Assembly: GCA_964019335.1 (NCBI GenBank)
Contig: OZ025742.1
Location: 1 to 64,000 of the forward strand
Direction: 5' to 3'
Source: Diplonema japonicum
Lineage: Eukaryota > Euglenozoa > Diplonemea > Diplonemida > Diplonemidae
Length of the DNA stretch: 64,000 bases
The position numbers and the translations under genes were made by a program. Below are positions 8,108 to 17,170 of this stretch, piece after piece. Positions within the stretch are counted from its first letter, which is position 1. Each line of letters opens with the position of its first letter. The notes beneath the pieces were generated by a model. The model made no database searches and was not told the origin of the DNA. It saw only the letters and a list, made by a program, of their open reading frames with translations.

Positions 8108-10966
8108 ATTGGATGGACCCATGGAGGCAGAGCGCCCCTTGACCCCATTGGTGAAGAGATCTTTGGTCTCCGCGAACGACCTGGCCCGCCCCCTCGTACC
8201 CAGGTTCGTCACCGCAGCCTCAGAGGTCGTAGCGAGAGGAGGAGCCCCCTTCTTCCCCTTCCCCTTCCCTTTCCAGACACTGTCGTGTGTCGTCGTCGCC
8301 CCCGGTGTAGGGTCCCGCGGCACTGCCGTTCCCGTCGTCAGCGTGGCCGCCTGCGGCAGGAGGAGGCGGAGCGTCGTCCGCAGATCGGAGATCATCTCCT
8401 GCTGAGAGTCGATCGTCCTCTGCAGCCCGACGATCGACTCCTTCAGCGTGGCGACGAGCTCAGTGAGAGCGGCGACCTCAGGCGACCCGGAAGGGACCCC
8501 CTCCTTGTTTCCCCCAGACACGTTGCGGGGCGGTGTAGGGGACGTCACAGTGTCGAGCTGGGGGGGAGCCACCGAGCTCGGTATGGACGCCCACGGGCTG
8601 GTGGGAGGAAGCCCAGTTGCTTTCACCGCAGGGTCAGTCCCCGAGGGTGTCGACGCCGATACAGGTGCCGGGTCAGGTACAGGTGTAGGCGCAGGTGCAG
8701 GTACATGAGAAGATGTGGGTGCCGGGGTCGAGGACGTTGCAAGCGCAGGTGCAGATGCAGGTGTCGTCCTGTTGATGAGAGGGGGCGGCTTGACGGTCGG
8801 GTGGTCGTCCGCATCACGGAGGCAGACAAGGCGCCCCCCAAGGAGCCACGTCCTGGACTTCGGGGGCGGGCCGTCGACGACGATGAAGAACACGAGTTGC
8901 CTCGTGCCCTGGAACATCGTCTGCGTGCGTCGCAGGACGGAGGATGGTTTCCAGCCGATGTGGTCCATCATTTCATCGAAGGCCGCCCTGGTGATGGACG
9001 GCGGGGCCCCGGTGAGCAAAAACTTGCGCTTCGTACGCAGTTTTGCGAGGGTTTCCCGGAGCCGCTGTTCCGTCTCCGGTAGGCACCGCACAGTCCATCC
9101 CTTACGGTGCGCCACCCCGAGAGACAACCCACCCAGCGTCCCCGCAATCCGAAAGGCATCCGCCCTCCCTTCCGCCACGATGGGTACATAAGCGTACCCC
9201 CCGCGTCTCTCCGTCGTCCGGATCATGCACCCGTCCCCGGACCGGCGCAGGACGGCGTGGACGTGTGCTGCTTGCAGGCGCAGTCCCACCTCGTGGGTCC
9301 AGTGCCTCGCCCGCGGTTCCTCCTCACCGAACTTCCTTGGGCGGAAGACCGCACGATCCTCCACCACCGCGCCCTGAGCCTTGGCGAGCTCCAGGACCCT
9401 GGCCTTCGCCTCCTTCAGGCTGTCTGCACTGACACAGACGTAGACGACCTCCGATCCGCTGTTGAAGGTGGAAGGCGGGGTGTAGGTGGGGGGGTCCAGC
9501 CCGAACGTGGAGACGTGGACCCTCCTGTTCACTGCGCGCGACCCAGAGACCATGACAATCTCGCTGGGGGTGGTGACACCGGGGACCTCTGTCATAAGGA
9601 CAAAGGTGATGGATGCCGTAGGTAACGCGGAGCACACGACCCCCATTCCGGAGGGATCGTCGAGCGCAATGACAGCGCGGGATGTTTCCGTCGGGGGGGA
9701 CACGTTGGTGTAGATCGGGGCGTCCCATGTGTCTGGCACCAGGTCCCATCGCGGGGTTGTGGAAGGGGCAGGGGCAGGGTCGTCCTCCATCTCCTCAGGG
9801 CCAGAGCTGGTGTCAGAGTCTGAGCTGAGGAGGAGCGTGCCTTGGTCTGTTGACGCGTTGGCGGAAGCGTTCGCGACTGCTTCGTCCTCGACCTTCTGGG
9901 CATCTGCCTTCTTGGCGGCCGCCAACCTCAAAGCTTCCTCCTTTTTGGCAGCGGCTGCGGCGGCTTCCTTTTCGGCGGCGGCGGTGGCTGCGACCTTCTT
10001 CTTCTCCTCGGCGGCGGCGGCTGCGGCTGCGGTCTCCTTCTCGGCGGCGGCGGCGGCGGCTGCAGCTTTCTTCCTGGCGGCGTCGGCTGCGGCCTTCCTC
10101 TCGGCGGCGGCGGCGGCGGCTGCTGCTTTCTTCTCGGCGGCGGCCTTCTCCTCGGCGGCGGCGGCGGCTGCTGCTTTCTTCTCGGCGGCGGCGGCGGCTG
10201 CGGCTTTCTTCTTCTCGGCTGCAGCGGCTGCGGCTGTAGCCTTCTTCTCCTCGGCTGCTTTCATCTCGGCCGCAGCACGCGCAGCCTCCTTCTCCTCTGC
10301 CGCAAGTCGTGCAGTAGACCGCTCGCGCAGAGCCTTCTCCTCAGCCTCGACTGCTCTGCGAGCAGCCTCCACACCAGCCACGCGTGCAGCTTCCGTCTCG
10401 GCTGCCATTTTGACAACCGCAGCATCAGCCACCTCCTGCGCAGCCTTCATCTTAGCTGCTATTTCTGCAGCTACCACGTCGGCCGACTCGCGTGCAGCTT
10501 CCAAATCAGCAGCGATTCCCGCGAGTTCGACGTCGGCCGCAGTGCGTGCGGCTTCGAGGGGGTGTGTGGCGTCAGCTTTGTGTGCGGCTTCGGCGGCAGC
10601 GTCAGCGCGCGCGGCTCTGGCGGCCTTCCTCCTAGCTTTCTTGCTGGAGGTCGGGGTGGCGACGCTGGCGTCAGGCGAAACCGGCCTTTTGACGGAGCCG
10701 GTCGGGGTGGAGGCGACAGGTGTCGCTGGGCCGGCTGTAGCGGCGGCGGCGTCGGGCGTGAGGAGGTCAATCACGGTGACCACCCCCGTCATCTTCTCCC
10801 GGTGCTCCGGCGTCAGGAGCTGCCCCAGCTCCCCGGCTGCTCCCGCGCTGCGGAGCATCCTCTCCACCCGCCGCTCCTCCCTGGCCTTGGACTGCGCCAG
10901 CTGCGTGCTGGCCCCGTTCCCTTCCGGCTTTGCCTTCTCCTTGTGCTTGTCTTTCTTCTTGCCCAT
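8105..10966 (-). CDS. Element 1 ORF1: gag-like protein with long Ala-rich coiled coil
   Basis: 953 residues from ATG 10966, preceded on its strand by an A-rich leader. A Lys-rich N-terminus (MGKKKDKHKEK) is followed by a ~250-residue Ala/Glu/Lys repeat (KKAAAAAAAEK-type, roughly residues 130-350) that should form a long coiled coil. Next come an acidic linker, a globular region, and a block strongly conserved with element 2 gag (GLSLGVAHRKGWTVRC, GTRQLVFFIV). The tail is Pro/Ser-rich and then basic. No CCHC knuckle is seen. The probable role is RNA binding and RNP assembly. The GCG/GCC-rich repeat at 9950-10240 gives long ORFs in other frames that are artefacts. It ends in TGA in frame with ORF2. 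Confidence 0.85.
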   Translation of the reverse strand: MGKKKDKHKEKAKPEGNGASTQLAQSKAREERRVERMLRSAGAAGELGQLLTPEHREKMTGVVTVIDLLTPDAAAATAGPATPVASTPTGSVKRPVSPDASVATPTSSKKARRKAARAARADAAAEAAHKADATHPLEAARTAADVELAGIAADLEAARESADVVAAEIAAKMKAAQEVADAAVVKMAAETEAARVAGVEAARRAVEAEEKALRERSTARLAAEEKEAARAAAEMKAAEEKKATAAAAAAEKKKAAAAAAAEKKAAAAAAAEEKAAAEKKAAAAAAAAERKAAADAARKKAAAAAAAAEKETAAAAAAAEEKKKVAATAAAEKEAAAAAAKKEEALRLAAAKKADAQKVEDEAVANASANASTDQGTLLLSSDSDTSSGPEEMEDDPAPAPSTTPRWDLVPDTWDAPIYTNVSPPTETSRAVIALDDPSGMGVVCSALPTASITFVLMTEVPGVTTPSEIVMVSGSRAVNRRVHVSTFGLDPPTYTPPSTFNSGSEVVYVCVSADSLKEAKARVLELAKAQGAVVEDRAVFRPRKFGEEEPRARHWTHEVGLRLQAAHVHAVLRRSGDGCMIRTTERRGGYAYVPIVAEGRADAFRIAGTLGGLSLGVAHRKGWTVRCLPETEQRLRETLAKLRTKRKFLLTGAPPSITRAAFDEMMDHIGWKPSSVLRRTQTMFQGTRQLVFFIVVDGPPPKSRTWLLGGRLVCLRDADDHPTVKPPPLINRTTPASAPALATSSTPAPTSSHVPAPAPTPVPDPAPVSASTPSGTDPAVKATGLPPTSPWASIPSSVAPPQLDTVTSPTPPRNVSGGNKEGVPSGSPEVAALTELVATLKESIVGLQRTIDSQQEMISDLRTTLRLLLPQAATLTTGTAVPRDPTPGATTTHDSVWKGKGKGKKGAPPLATTSEAAVTNLGTRGRARSFAETKDLFTNGVKGRSASMGPSN

Positions 10967-11559
10967 TTTTCTTTTCTTTTCTTTTACAATTTTTTTTTTT
11001 TTTTTTTTTCAAAATACCAATAGGTGCCACCATGGGGGAGCAACACCTGGGAAGGGGAAAGGTGAAGGGAAGCATGGAAATATTACAGGGAGGGCGAAGA
11101 CCAGTTCTTCTGCAATCAGATGGAGCTGTGGACTCCGCCAACCCGTGCACCTGTTTGGAACAGCCGAAGAGGGCTGAATTACTTTAATTCCAAGCCGCGT
11201 AGACCTACGTGACTCGGACGGGGACCTTGACCCCAGTTCGTCGTTTTTCTCAACTGGGACCTCTGGTGACCGGAACTGGCCCCGGTCGCCCCCTCGAGAG
11301 GGATTTGCTCCATTGAGCGAAACATGAAAGGGTGAGAGTAAAATCTCTCAAAATCAAAAGGGGAAGCGAGTGTGCGTGTGCGCATGGGGATGATAGGGGA
11401 AGCATTTGCTCTCCCCGCTGCACTCCGGCAGGCGGGGGGAGGGGATGGCCGTACCACACTCGTTCGTGCGAAGATGAGAGGACTCATCTTGGCAACTTCA
11501 GAGTAGGCCGGGTCATCCGTTTTTGACTACAATGTCAGGGCACACGATAACAAGAGGAT
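10967..11559. other. Non-coding junction between elements 1 and 2 (5' UTR of element 1, 3' end of element 2)
   Basis: No convincing gene. On the - strand the element 1 gag ATG is preceded by an A-rich leader (10967-11010) and then by GC-rich sequence up to about 11530 that I take as 5' UTR. It contains a perfect 8-bp hairpin (AAGATGAG/CTCATCTT, 11471-11490, loop AGGA). An AT-rich tract (11560-11600) lies between this and the element 2 3' UTR, so the exact boundary is unresolved. Confidence 0.5.
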
Positions 11560-11731
11560 GTTAATTTTAAAAAATTTTTAAAATTTAAAAAGTTTAAAGG
11601 GGGACGGGCATACTGGTAAGAGAAGGCCAGACGCCGGATGATGATAAAGAAAAGGATGAGAGGGAGTGGAAGAGAGGGGAAGGGAACGTAAGCACTAAAA
11701 GAATTGAAATGTTGATCTCACCCTACTCACT

Positions 11732-14700
11732 TCAGCGCAACACGGGGGCCGCAGGGCCGGCGTCAAGGGAGACAGCCGGCGGGATGAACGAAGGGGCAGC
11801 GGTACCTGCCGTTGCCGCAGACGGCGACGTGAAGACCCCGGATCTGGCCCAGTCAAGCAAGCCAGAGTCGGCGATGAGGGTGAATACCTGCGTCACGCGT
11901 TTTGACAGGCACTCCACCAGCGAGGGGCGTCCATTGGGAGCGTCGAGCGAACCCCGTCCAACCACAGCGCACCCCCCAACAACGTGCTCCCTGGACATCC
12001 GAGCTCCACACGCTGGACAGCTGAGCTCAGCCTTCTTCCTGTTCGGTCCAGCCGCCTGCAGGAAGCCGAAGAAGAGAGCGGAGTGCCCTACCCTCAGCCG
12101 CGAGATGACCGTCTCCGCTAGCCTGGGGAGGGACTGGGGGAAGCACGCCGCTCGGAGCCCCGTGGCCCTCGCGTACCTCGGGGCCACCTCCCCGACAATG
12201 ACCGCAGACCTCTGCTGAATCTGGCGACGGACCAGGGCCCTGACCGACCTGTAGTCGAGAGAGGGGCGAGTCAGCTCGCGCTTCGTGCCCTCCCCGGCCA
12301 GCCTGTCTGCCGCCTCGTTGCCAGGAACCCCGCAGTGGGACGGCACAAACTGGAGAATTACTGGTGCACCTTGTGCACGTGCCGCGGCCACCAGCAGTTC
12401 CCAGGTCTCGTGGTCGAGCCTCTCCCTCTGCCGCGAAGGACCTGCCCTCAGCTGATCAAGGAGAGAGAGCGAGTCGGTACAGATCGACAGCCGGCTGTCT
12501 GCCAACGTGGGGTGCTCGCTCCGGAGCGCGGCCACCATGTCCAGAGCCACCTTGACAGCCAGACCCTCCGCCCGAAAGGAAGAGCAGAAATTGCTGACGC
12601 CGAAGCTCTCGGACACGGGTTCGTGGGGGCGGGGGAGCTGCAAGTAGACCCCGGCGCCGCCCCTCCACCTCTGGCGGTCCCGTACGACAGAACCATCCGT
12701 ATAGGCATGGATACCCGGTGGAAGGGCAGCCAGAGCCTCCACGGCCGCCTTCCGCTTATCCACGTCCGGCGACGAACGCGTGACCCTGCCGGGAAGGGCA
12801 GTTCTGAACTCCACCAGGAACGCGTGCCACGGTGCTACTTTGGGCGAGGCAGTCAGTAGCTCGAAGGTGTCGTACTTCCTGAAGCCTTCCTGCGTCGTCC
12901 ACCCCTGCAGTCCGCAGCGTCGTAGCGCAAGGATACCCGCACGCAGCCACCCATTGCCCATACCGGTCATCCGCTTCTGCTCAAGGACCTCGCGGTGAAC
13001 CGGGGAGGTCCTCCAGCAGAACGACTTCGCCGTCAACACCGCCGCAGCTCCCTCAGCCATCTGTCGGAGGGGTAGCAGACCTGCCTCAGCAACAACCTTC
13101 GCCGTGCCCGAGCCGTGCCAACAACCCGAGATCAGCACCGCCGCTCTCTGGTGGAGCCCAACAAGCTCCTCCACCCTGCTGTCCCTGAGCCTGGCAAAGT
13201 AAACACCCATGCAGTACCGGAGTAGCGGGAGAACGTACGTGAGGTACAGAGATCGGAGCGTGGCCTTCTTGCACCCCCAGGTCGTGCCCGACAGGAGCCT
13301 TAGTACCCTCAGCCTCTTGTCAGCGCGCCTCAGGACATCCCCCGCATGCTCGTCAAACGTGAGCCCAGAGTCTACAGTGACCCCAAGATACTTCGCCGAC
13401 CCACACAGAGGCAAGGGGCGAGCCGCCATGTAACCAATGTCGGACCTCCGGATGGCGGCGGGAATGTCGAAGGACCGTTTGCCACCCGCCTCCACGACCC
13501 GAAAGCCAGACAGCTCACGGACGCCAGACAAGGTCCCACAGGCCCCAACCCCAAGATTAAGGACAGGGTCCTGGAAGGCCCCCGGGCAAAGCGGGACACG
13601 CGACGAAGAGAAGTAGACATTAAGCCGCTTCTGATAGGGAACGCACACTGCCTGCGACTTGCTGGAGCTCAGCAGCATGCCCCGTCTCCCACACCAGCCC
13701 TCAACCGCGTCCATCACAGCCTGGGCCCCTCGCTCAAGACCAGCCAGGTCGCCCTGCCCGGCTGAGACCACCACCGCAACATCGTCGGCATAAAGAACCG
13801 ACAGGTCCGCCATCCCAACCAGCAACCTGGCTAGCTCGTCGACGTAGATGGTGTAAAGGACGGGTCCCAGCACAGACCCTTGGGGCACCCCTCTCCTCAC
13901 CTTCGTCGTCGACCCTCGCGAACGACCCACCGTGACCGCCGCCGTACGACCGCAGAGGAAGGAGCGCGTCCATTCGACGAAGGGCTCAGGGATCCCTTTC
14001 CTCCGCATCATGCCCAAGAGAGCTTCGTGCTGAACCAGGTCAAACGCAGATGAGAAGTCAAACAGCAGGGCAGCCGACAGACGCCGACTGTCTTTGTTCC
14101 TCGACAGGCACCCGGTCAGGGACGCCACCTGCTCCTCCGTGGAGCGGCCCCTCCTGAAGCCAGCCTGGCTGTCGTGGAGACTCTCAACGCCCGACGCGCT
14201 AGAGTCTAGGAGAAAGGTAAGCCTCTCCTCTATCATCCTCTCAAGCAGCTTACAAAGACAGCTAGTGAGACATATGGGACGGTACGATGCAAGCAACGTG
14301 GCGTCCTTCCCTGCCTTCGCCACTGGAACAATCACCCCCTTCTTCCAGGCACCCGGCACGATCCCCGCCTGCCATGAGCGATTGAGGAGCAGAAGTAGAA
14401 CCCCGAGCGAGGGTTGGTCGAGGTGGAGAAGCATCTCCGCGAAGATGCCATCATCACCCGCTGCACTGCGTGTCTTCATCCTTCCCAGACCGCGGGTGAG
14501 ATCATACACCGTAAAGGCGTGGCACCCAAGCACGTTCGTCGAAGGAGCTACGTCCACCGCGTCCCCATCACCACCCTGGCCGTAGAGCTTGCCGAAGTGA
14601 GCCCCCAGGCGGTCGGCTTTCGCCTTGTCCGTCACGAACCTCCCCTCGAGAATGGGAAGGTGCGGTCTGCGGTGTCTGCCGTCCAGCTTCTTCACCGCCC

Positions 14701-15898
14701 TAAACGCAGACCCGAGGTCCTTGCTCCGACTGAGGTCAGCCGCCATCTCACCCCAGGCCGCGCGCTTCGACTCGGTCATGAGTTGGTTTACCTCCTTGAC
14801 CTTCGCCTTGTAGACCGCCGCCACGCTGTCGTCCTCAGTCTCAGCCGACTTGAGGAAGCGATCCCGCAGGGCGTTCCGTTCTTCGAAGGCGTCTTCGAGT
14901 TCGGCCGTCCACCAGGGGGTCGGGCCTCGTCGCACTCCGCAAAGCGGAATGTGGTCGTCAGCTGCATGCAGAAGAGCCTCTGTAACCTCCTTCGTGAAGG
15001 AGTCAATGTGGGCCTTCGTGTCGATCTTGGTCAGAAGGGCAGCGGCGGCCGCGGTGAAGTCGTCCCACCTGGCCTTTTTGAAGTTCCAGGTAGGGCAGGG
15101 TCGCTCCGAGCAGTAGGCGTCCTCAAGCGGCAGGCGGAAGGAAACCGGGCTGTGATCAGAGCCCCACGTCCCCAACGTCCTCGGCTCCAGTTCCGCACAA
15201 CGTCCCACCACCAGGTCCAGAACGCATGGCGGTGAGTCCCGCGTCGGCTCGTCACGGTTGTTGTAGACCGTGTAGCCGTGGGTGTCAAGCCAGTCCCTGA
15301 CCACGTTCCCCCTTTCGTTGGGCGTTGTCACCTTGGCATCCCAAGAGCTGTGGTGTGCGTTGAAGTCGCCAGCAACGATCGTGTTCTTCCCCACAGGTAG
15401 GCTGCCCGGCCGTAGGTACTCGGGGTCCCTTGTCCCTCTGCTTATACTCACAGGCGTGAGGTACACGTTGGAGAGGGTGACCGGGACGCGCTTCACACAG
15501 GAGATCCTCACGTCTAATCGCTCAGTGACACTGTCACCTTCAGGGAGTACGAAAGGAGCTTCCTCCGAGGCAAGGCAGTCACGGACATACGTGATGACAC
15601 CACCGCCTCTCGTCGCAGAGCCGTCCGTCACCGGTGTTGTGCGGTCCCTCCTGTAGGACGTGTATCCAGGCAGGTATGGTGTCTCATGCCCCTCCCTAAG
15701 GTGTGTCTCCTGGATCATAATGATATCCAGCGTCAGTAGGACAGCGTGGTAGGACACGGTTGACCACTTGGCGGCAAGACCGTTGCAGTTCCAGGACAGG
15801 ACCCTGAGTCCCTTCGGCTTCGGGGGTGGGAGCTTCTTAGGTGGACCGGGGTTCGTCTCAACCAGCCCAAGCAGCCCCAGCAGGTCCCTGGCCGACAT
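11732..15898 (-). CDS. Element 2 ORF2: 2A-APE endonuclease-RT-RNase H polyprotein
   Basis: Intact, 1388 residues from ATG 15898. The frame is open further upstream to the gag TGA. In order: a 2A-like motif (LLGLLGLVETNPGP); APE endonuclease (SWNCNGLAAKW, QETHL, GDFNAHHSSWD, GSDHSPVSF); RT (KTRSAAGDDGIF, SYRPICLTS, GFRRGRSTEEQ, LFDFSSAFD, GVPQGSVLGP, YADD at 13792-13781); RNase H (AYTDGSV, CTDSLS, VPSHCGVPGNEAAD); and a terminal CPAC...H...C finger. This is the I-group LINE layout, like element A but from a distinct family. All catalytic motifs are present. The 2A core has Leu in place of the usual Asp, which may weaken skipping. Confidence 0.93.
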   Translation of the reverse strand: MSARDLLGLLGLVETNPGPPKKLPPPKPKGLRVLSWNCNGLAAKWSTVSYHAVLLTLDIIMIQETHLREGHETPYLPGYTSYRRDRTTPVTDGSATRGGGVITYVRDCLASEEAPFVLPEGDSVTERLDVRISCVKRVPVTLSNVYLTPVSISRGTRDPEYLRPGSLPVGKNTIVAGDFNAHHSSWDAKVTTPNERGNVVRDWLDTHGYTVYNNRDEPTRDSPPCVLDLVVGRCAELEPRTLGTWGSDHSPVSFRLPLEDAYCSERPCPTWNFKKARWDDFTAAAAALLTKIDTKAHIDSFTKEVTEALLHAADDHIPLCGVRRGPTPWWTAELEDAFEERNALRDRFLKSAETEDDSVAAVYKAKVKEVNQLMTESKRAAWGEMAADLSRSKDLGSAFRAVKKLDGRHRRPHLPILEGRFVTDKAKADRLGAHFGKLYGQGGDGDAVDVAPSTNVLGCHAFTVYDLTRGLGRMKTRSAAGDDGIFAEMLLHLDQPSLGVLLLLLNRSWQAGIVPGAWKKGVIVPVAKAGKDATLLASYRPICLTSCLCKLLERMIEERLTFLLDSSASGVESLHDSQAGFRRGRSTEEQVASLTGCLSRNKDSRRLSAALLFDFSSAFDLVQHEALLGMMRRKGIPEPFVEWTRSFLCGRTAAVTVGRSRGSTTKVRRGVPQGSVLGPVLYTIYVDELARLLVGMADLSVLYADDVAVVVSAGQGDLAGLERGAQAVMDAVEGWCGRRGMLLSSSKSQAVCVPYQKRLNVYFSSSRVPLCPGAFQDPVLNLGVGACGTLSGVRELSGFRVVEAGGKRSFDIPAAIRRSDIGYMAARPLPLCGSAKYLGVTVDSGLTFDEHAGDVLRRADKRLRVLRLLSGTTWGCKKATLRSLYLTYVLPLLRYCMGVYFARLRDSRVEELVGLHQRAAVLISGCWHGSGTAKVVAEAGLLPLRQMAEGAAAVLTAKSFCWRTSPVHREVLEQKRMTGMGNGWLRAGILALRRCGLQGWTTQEGFRKYDTFELLTASPKVAPWHAFLVEFRTALPGRVTRSSPDVDKRKAAVEALAALPPGIHAYTDGSVVRDRQRWRGGAGVYLQLPRPHEPVSESFGVSNFCSSFRAEGLAVKVALDMVAALRSEHPTLADSRLSICTDSLSLLDQLRAGPSRQRERLDHETWELLVAAARAQGAPVILQFVPSHCGVPGNEAADRLAGEGTKRELTRPSLDYRSVRALVRRQIQQRSAVIVGEVAPRYARATGLRAACFPQSLPRLAETVISRLRVGHSALFFGFLQAAGPNRKKAELSCPACGARMSREHVVGGCAVVGRGSLDAPNGRPSLVECLSKRVTQVFTLIADSGLLDWARSGVFTSPSAATAGTAAPSFIPPAVSLDAGPAAPVLR
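15842..15883 (-). other. 2A-like peptide-coding site of element 2
   Basis: Encodes LLGLLGLVETNPGP. E-x-N-P-G-P is intact and preceded by a hydrophobic helix, as in 2A peptides, but the conserved Asp is Leu. The identical core occurs in element 1. Activity is uncertain. Confidence 0.6.
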
Positions 15899-16042
15899 CC
15901 GTTCAAGTAAGGAAGGGATCAAGGAAGGGAGGACGTCGTACAAGTGATGTGGAAGGTGTCTCCTCGGCTGTATGCGCGGGAGACCAGGAGAGGGGGCGTG
16001 GTCGTCGATCTGACGCCCCCCCTGCTCAGCGGGACCCCTTCA
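15899..16042 (-). other. Candidate readthrough region (element 2): gag TGA plus 47 open codons to ORF2
   Basis: The gag stop TGA (16042-16040, context AAT TGA AGG) is followed in frame by 47 sense codons (RGPAEQG...) up to ATG 15898. Length, frame, stop codon and encoded residues agree with element 1, while third codon positions differ repeatedly (GGT/GGC, GCT/GCA, GAG/GAA, CAC/CAT, GCC/GCT). Confidence 0.65.
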
Positions 16043-17170
16043 ATTGGCAGGGGCGGGGGCCGGGCCCACAGAGGCTGCCCGTCCACGGCCGGCCCCGTTG
16101 GGGGAAGCAGAGTCGCCAGCCAGCGACTGGGCGCGTCCCCTTCCGCCCCCTTGCTCCGTCGATGTCGGGTAGGGGCCTGGCGTGCTTACGCCCTGCGCCT
16201 GGTGCCCCTTCGTCCCTGCCTTGGACCCAGCCTTGCCGCCCTTGCCCTTCCCAGCAACTGCCGTCCGCCCAGCTCCGTCTGCAGATGACGCCGGCGCGCC
16301 AAGTGACGCTGCCATCTTCTCCTGGAGGTCGCGGACCGTCGCCTGCAGACCGTCGATGGTCGCCTGCATCGACTGGATCAGCGCGAGGAGCGCCGGGACC
16401 TCAGGTTCCGGTGCGGGATTCTTCTTCTGGGAGTCACGGGGAGGTGTCGTGGTCGGGGAAGCCGCAGAGGAGACCGGAGTCACAGTGCCAAGTGGCGGAG
16501 GGGCAACAGAGCTCGGTGGAGATGACCACGGATTGGTGCTCGGCAGCCCTGTGGACTGCACCGTGGGGCCAGGGGCCGGCGTCGGCGTCTGGGCCGTGGT
16601 TGCCGCAACCGGCGTCCGAGCCGCGGGTGGAGCCTTCTTGTTGGTGCGGGGCGGGAGCGTGACGCTCGGGTGGTCCTCCGCGTCGTGCAGTCGAACGAGA
16701 CGAGAGCCGAAGAGCCATGTCCTGGCCTTGGGGGGCGGGGCGTCGGCGACGATGAAGAACACGAGTTGCCTCGTGCCCTGGAACGCCGTGTCAGAGCGTC
16801 GGATGATGGACGACGGCTTCCAACCGATGTGGTCCATCATCCCGTCGAAGGCTGCCCTGGTAACAGACAGCGGGGCTCCGGTGAGCAGGTACCGTCGCTT
16901 TGTCCTCTGCTTGGCGAGGGCCTCCCTCAGACGCTGCTCCGTCTCCGGCAGGCACCTCACGGTCCAACCCTTGCGATGGGCCACCCCCAGGGACAACCCG
17001 CCCAGTGCCTTCGCCAGCTGGAAGGCCTCCGCCCTCCCCTCCGCTACGATGGGCACGTAGGTGTACCCCCCGCGCCGCTCGGTCGTCCTGACCATGCAGC
17101 CGTCGCCCGAGGCCCGGAGTACCGCATGGACGGATGCCGCTGGGAGCCGCAGGCCCACCTCGTGGCTCCA
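16040..17170 (-). pseudogene. Element 2 ORF1 (gag-like), 5'-truncated
   Basis: About 377 codons homologous to the C-terminal third of element 1 gag, including GLSLGVAHRKGWTVRC and GTRQLVFFIV, then a Pro/Thr-rich linker, a short coiled coil and a basic Gly/Lys tail. The frame formally continues to 17440, but sequence beyond 17170 is antisense to the RT-protease gene and not gag. The Ala-rich coiled coil and the natural start are missing. Confidence 0.85.

Larger units (their letters stand above)
5316..11500 (-). mobile_element. Element 1: decayed non-LTR retrotransposon, 3'-truncated
   Basis: Same family as element 2 (gag and ORF2 align along their length). It has a full-length gag ORF (10966-8105) and an ORF2 broken by at least two frameshifts. 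ORF2 stops abruptly at 5316 beyond the RT domain, so RNase H, the zinc-finger tail and the 3' UTR are missing. Loss of the 3' end is unusual for target-primed retrotransposition, which loses 5' ends, and points to a later deletion or rearrangement. The 5' boundary is not resolved; the non-coding stretch 10967-11550 probably contains its 5' UTR. Element 2 follows in the same orientation. Confidence 0.8.
11560..17170 (-). mobile_element. Element 2: non-LTR retrotransposon, 5'-truncated, intact ORF2
   Basis: Same family as element 1. ORF2 is complete; gag is cut at 17170, exactly where similarity to element 1 gag stops (the W-[ST]-HEVGLRL motif is the first shared sequence). 5' truncation is the usual outcome of incomplete target-primed reverse transcription. 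Beyond 17170 the sequence belongs to the + strand RT-protease gene, so element 2 either inserted into that gene or was invaded by it. The 3' UTR runs from 11731 to about 11600. No target-site duplication could be identified. Confidence 0.8.

Noticed and set aside
9729-11177. 482-codon Ala/Ser/Phe-rich + strand ORF
   Set aside because: Antisense of the Ala/Glu/Lys repeat in element 1 gag. The GCG/GCC repeat keeps several frames open; gag is supported by homology to element 2.
7961-16042. TGA reassigned to a sense codon in this genome
   Set aside because: The NACHT exon 1 readthrough frame and the ABCG and SGNH genes end naturally at TGA or have TGA in introns, so a genome-wide reassignment is not supported; site-specific readthrough fits better.
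17061-17170. First 37 codons of the RT-protease frame as its N-terminus
   Set aside because: This stretch is antisense to element 2 gag, whose coding sense is supported by homology to element 1, so the open frame here is fortuitous.
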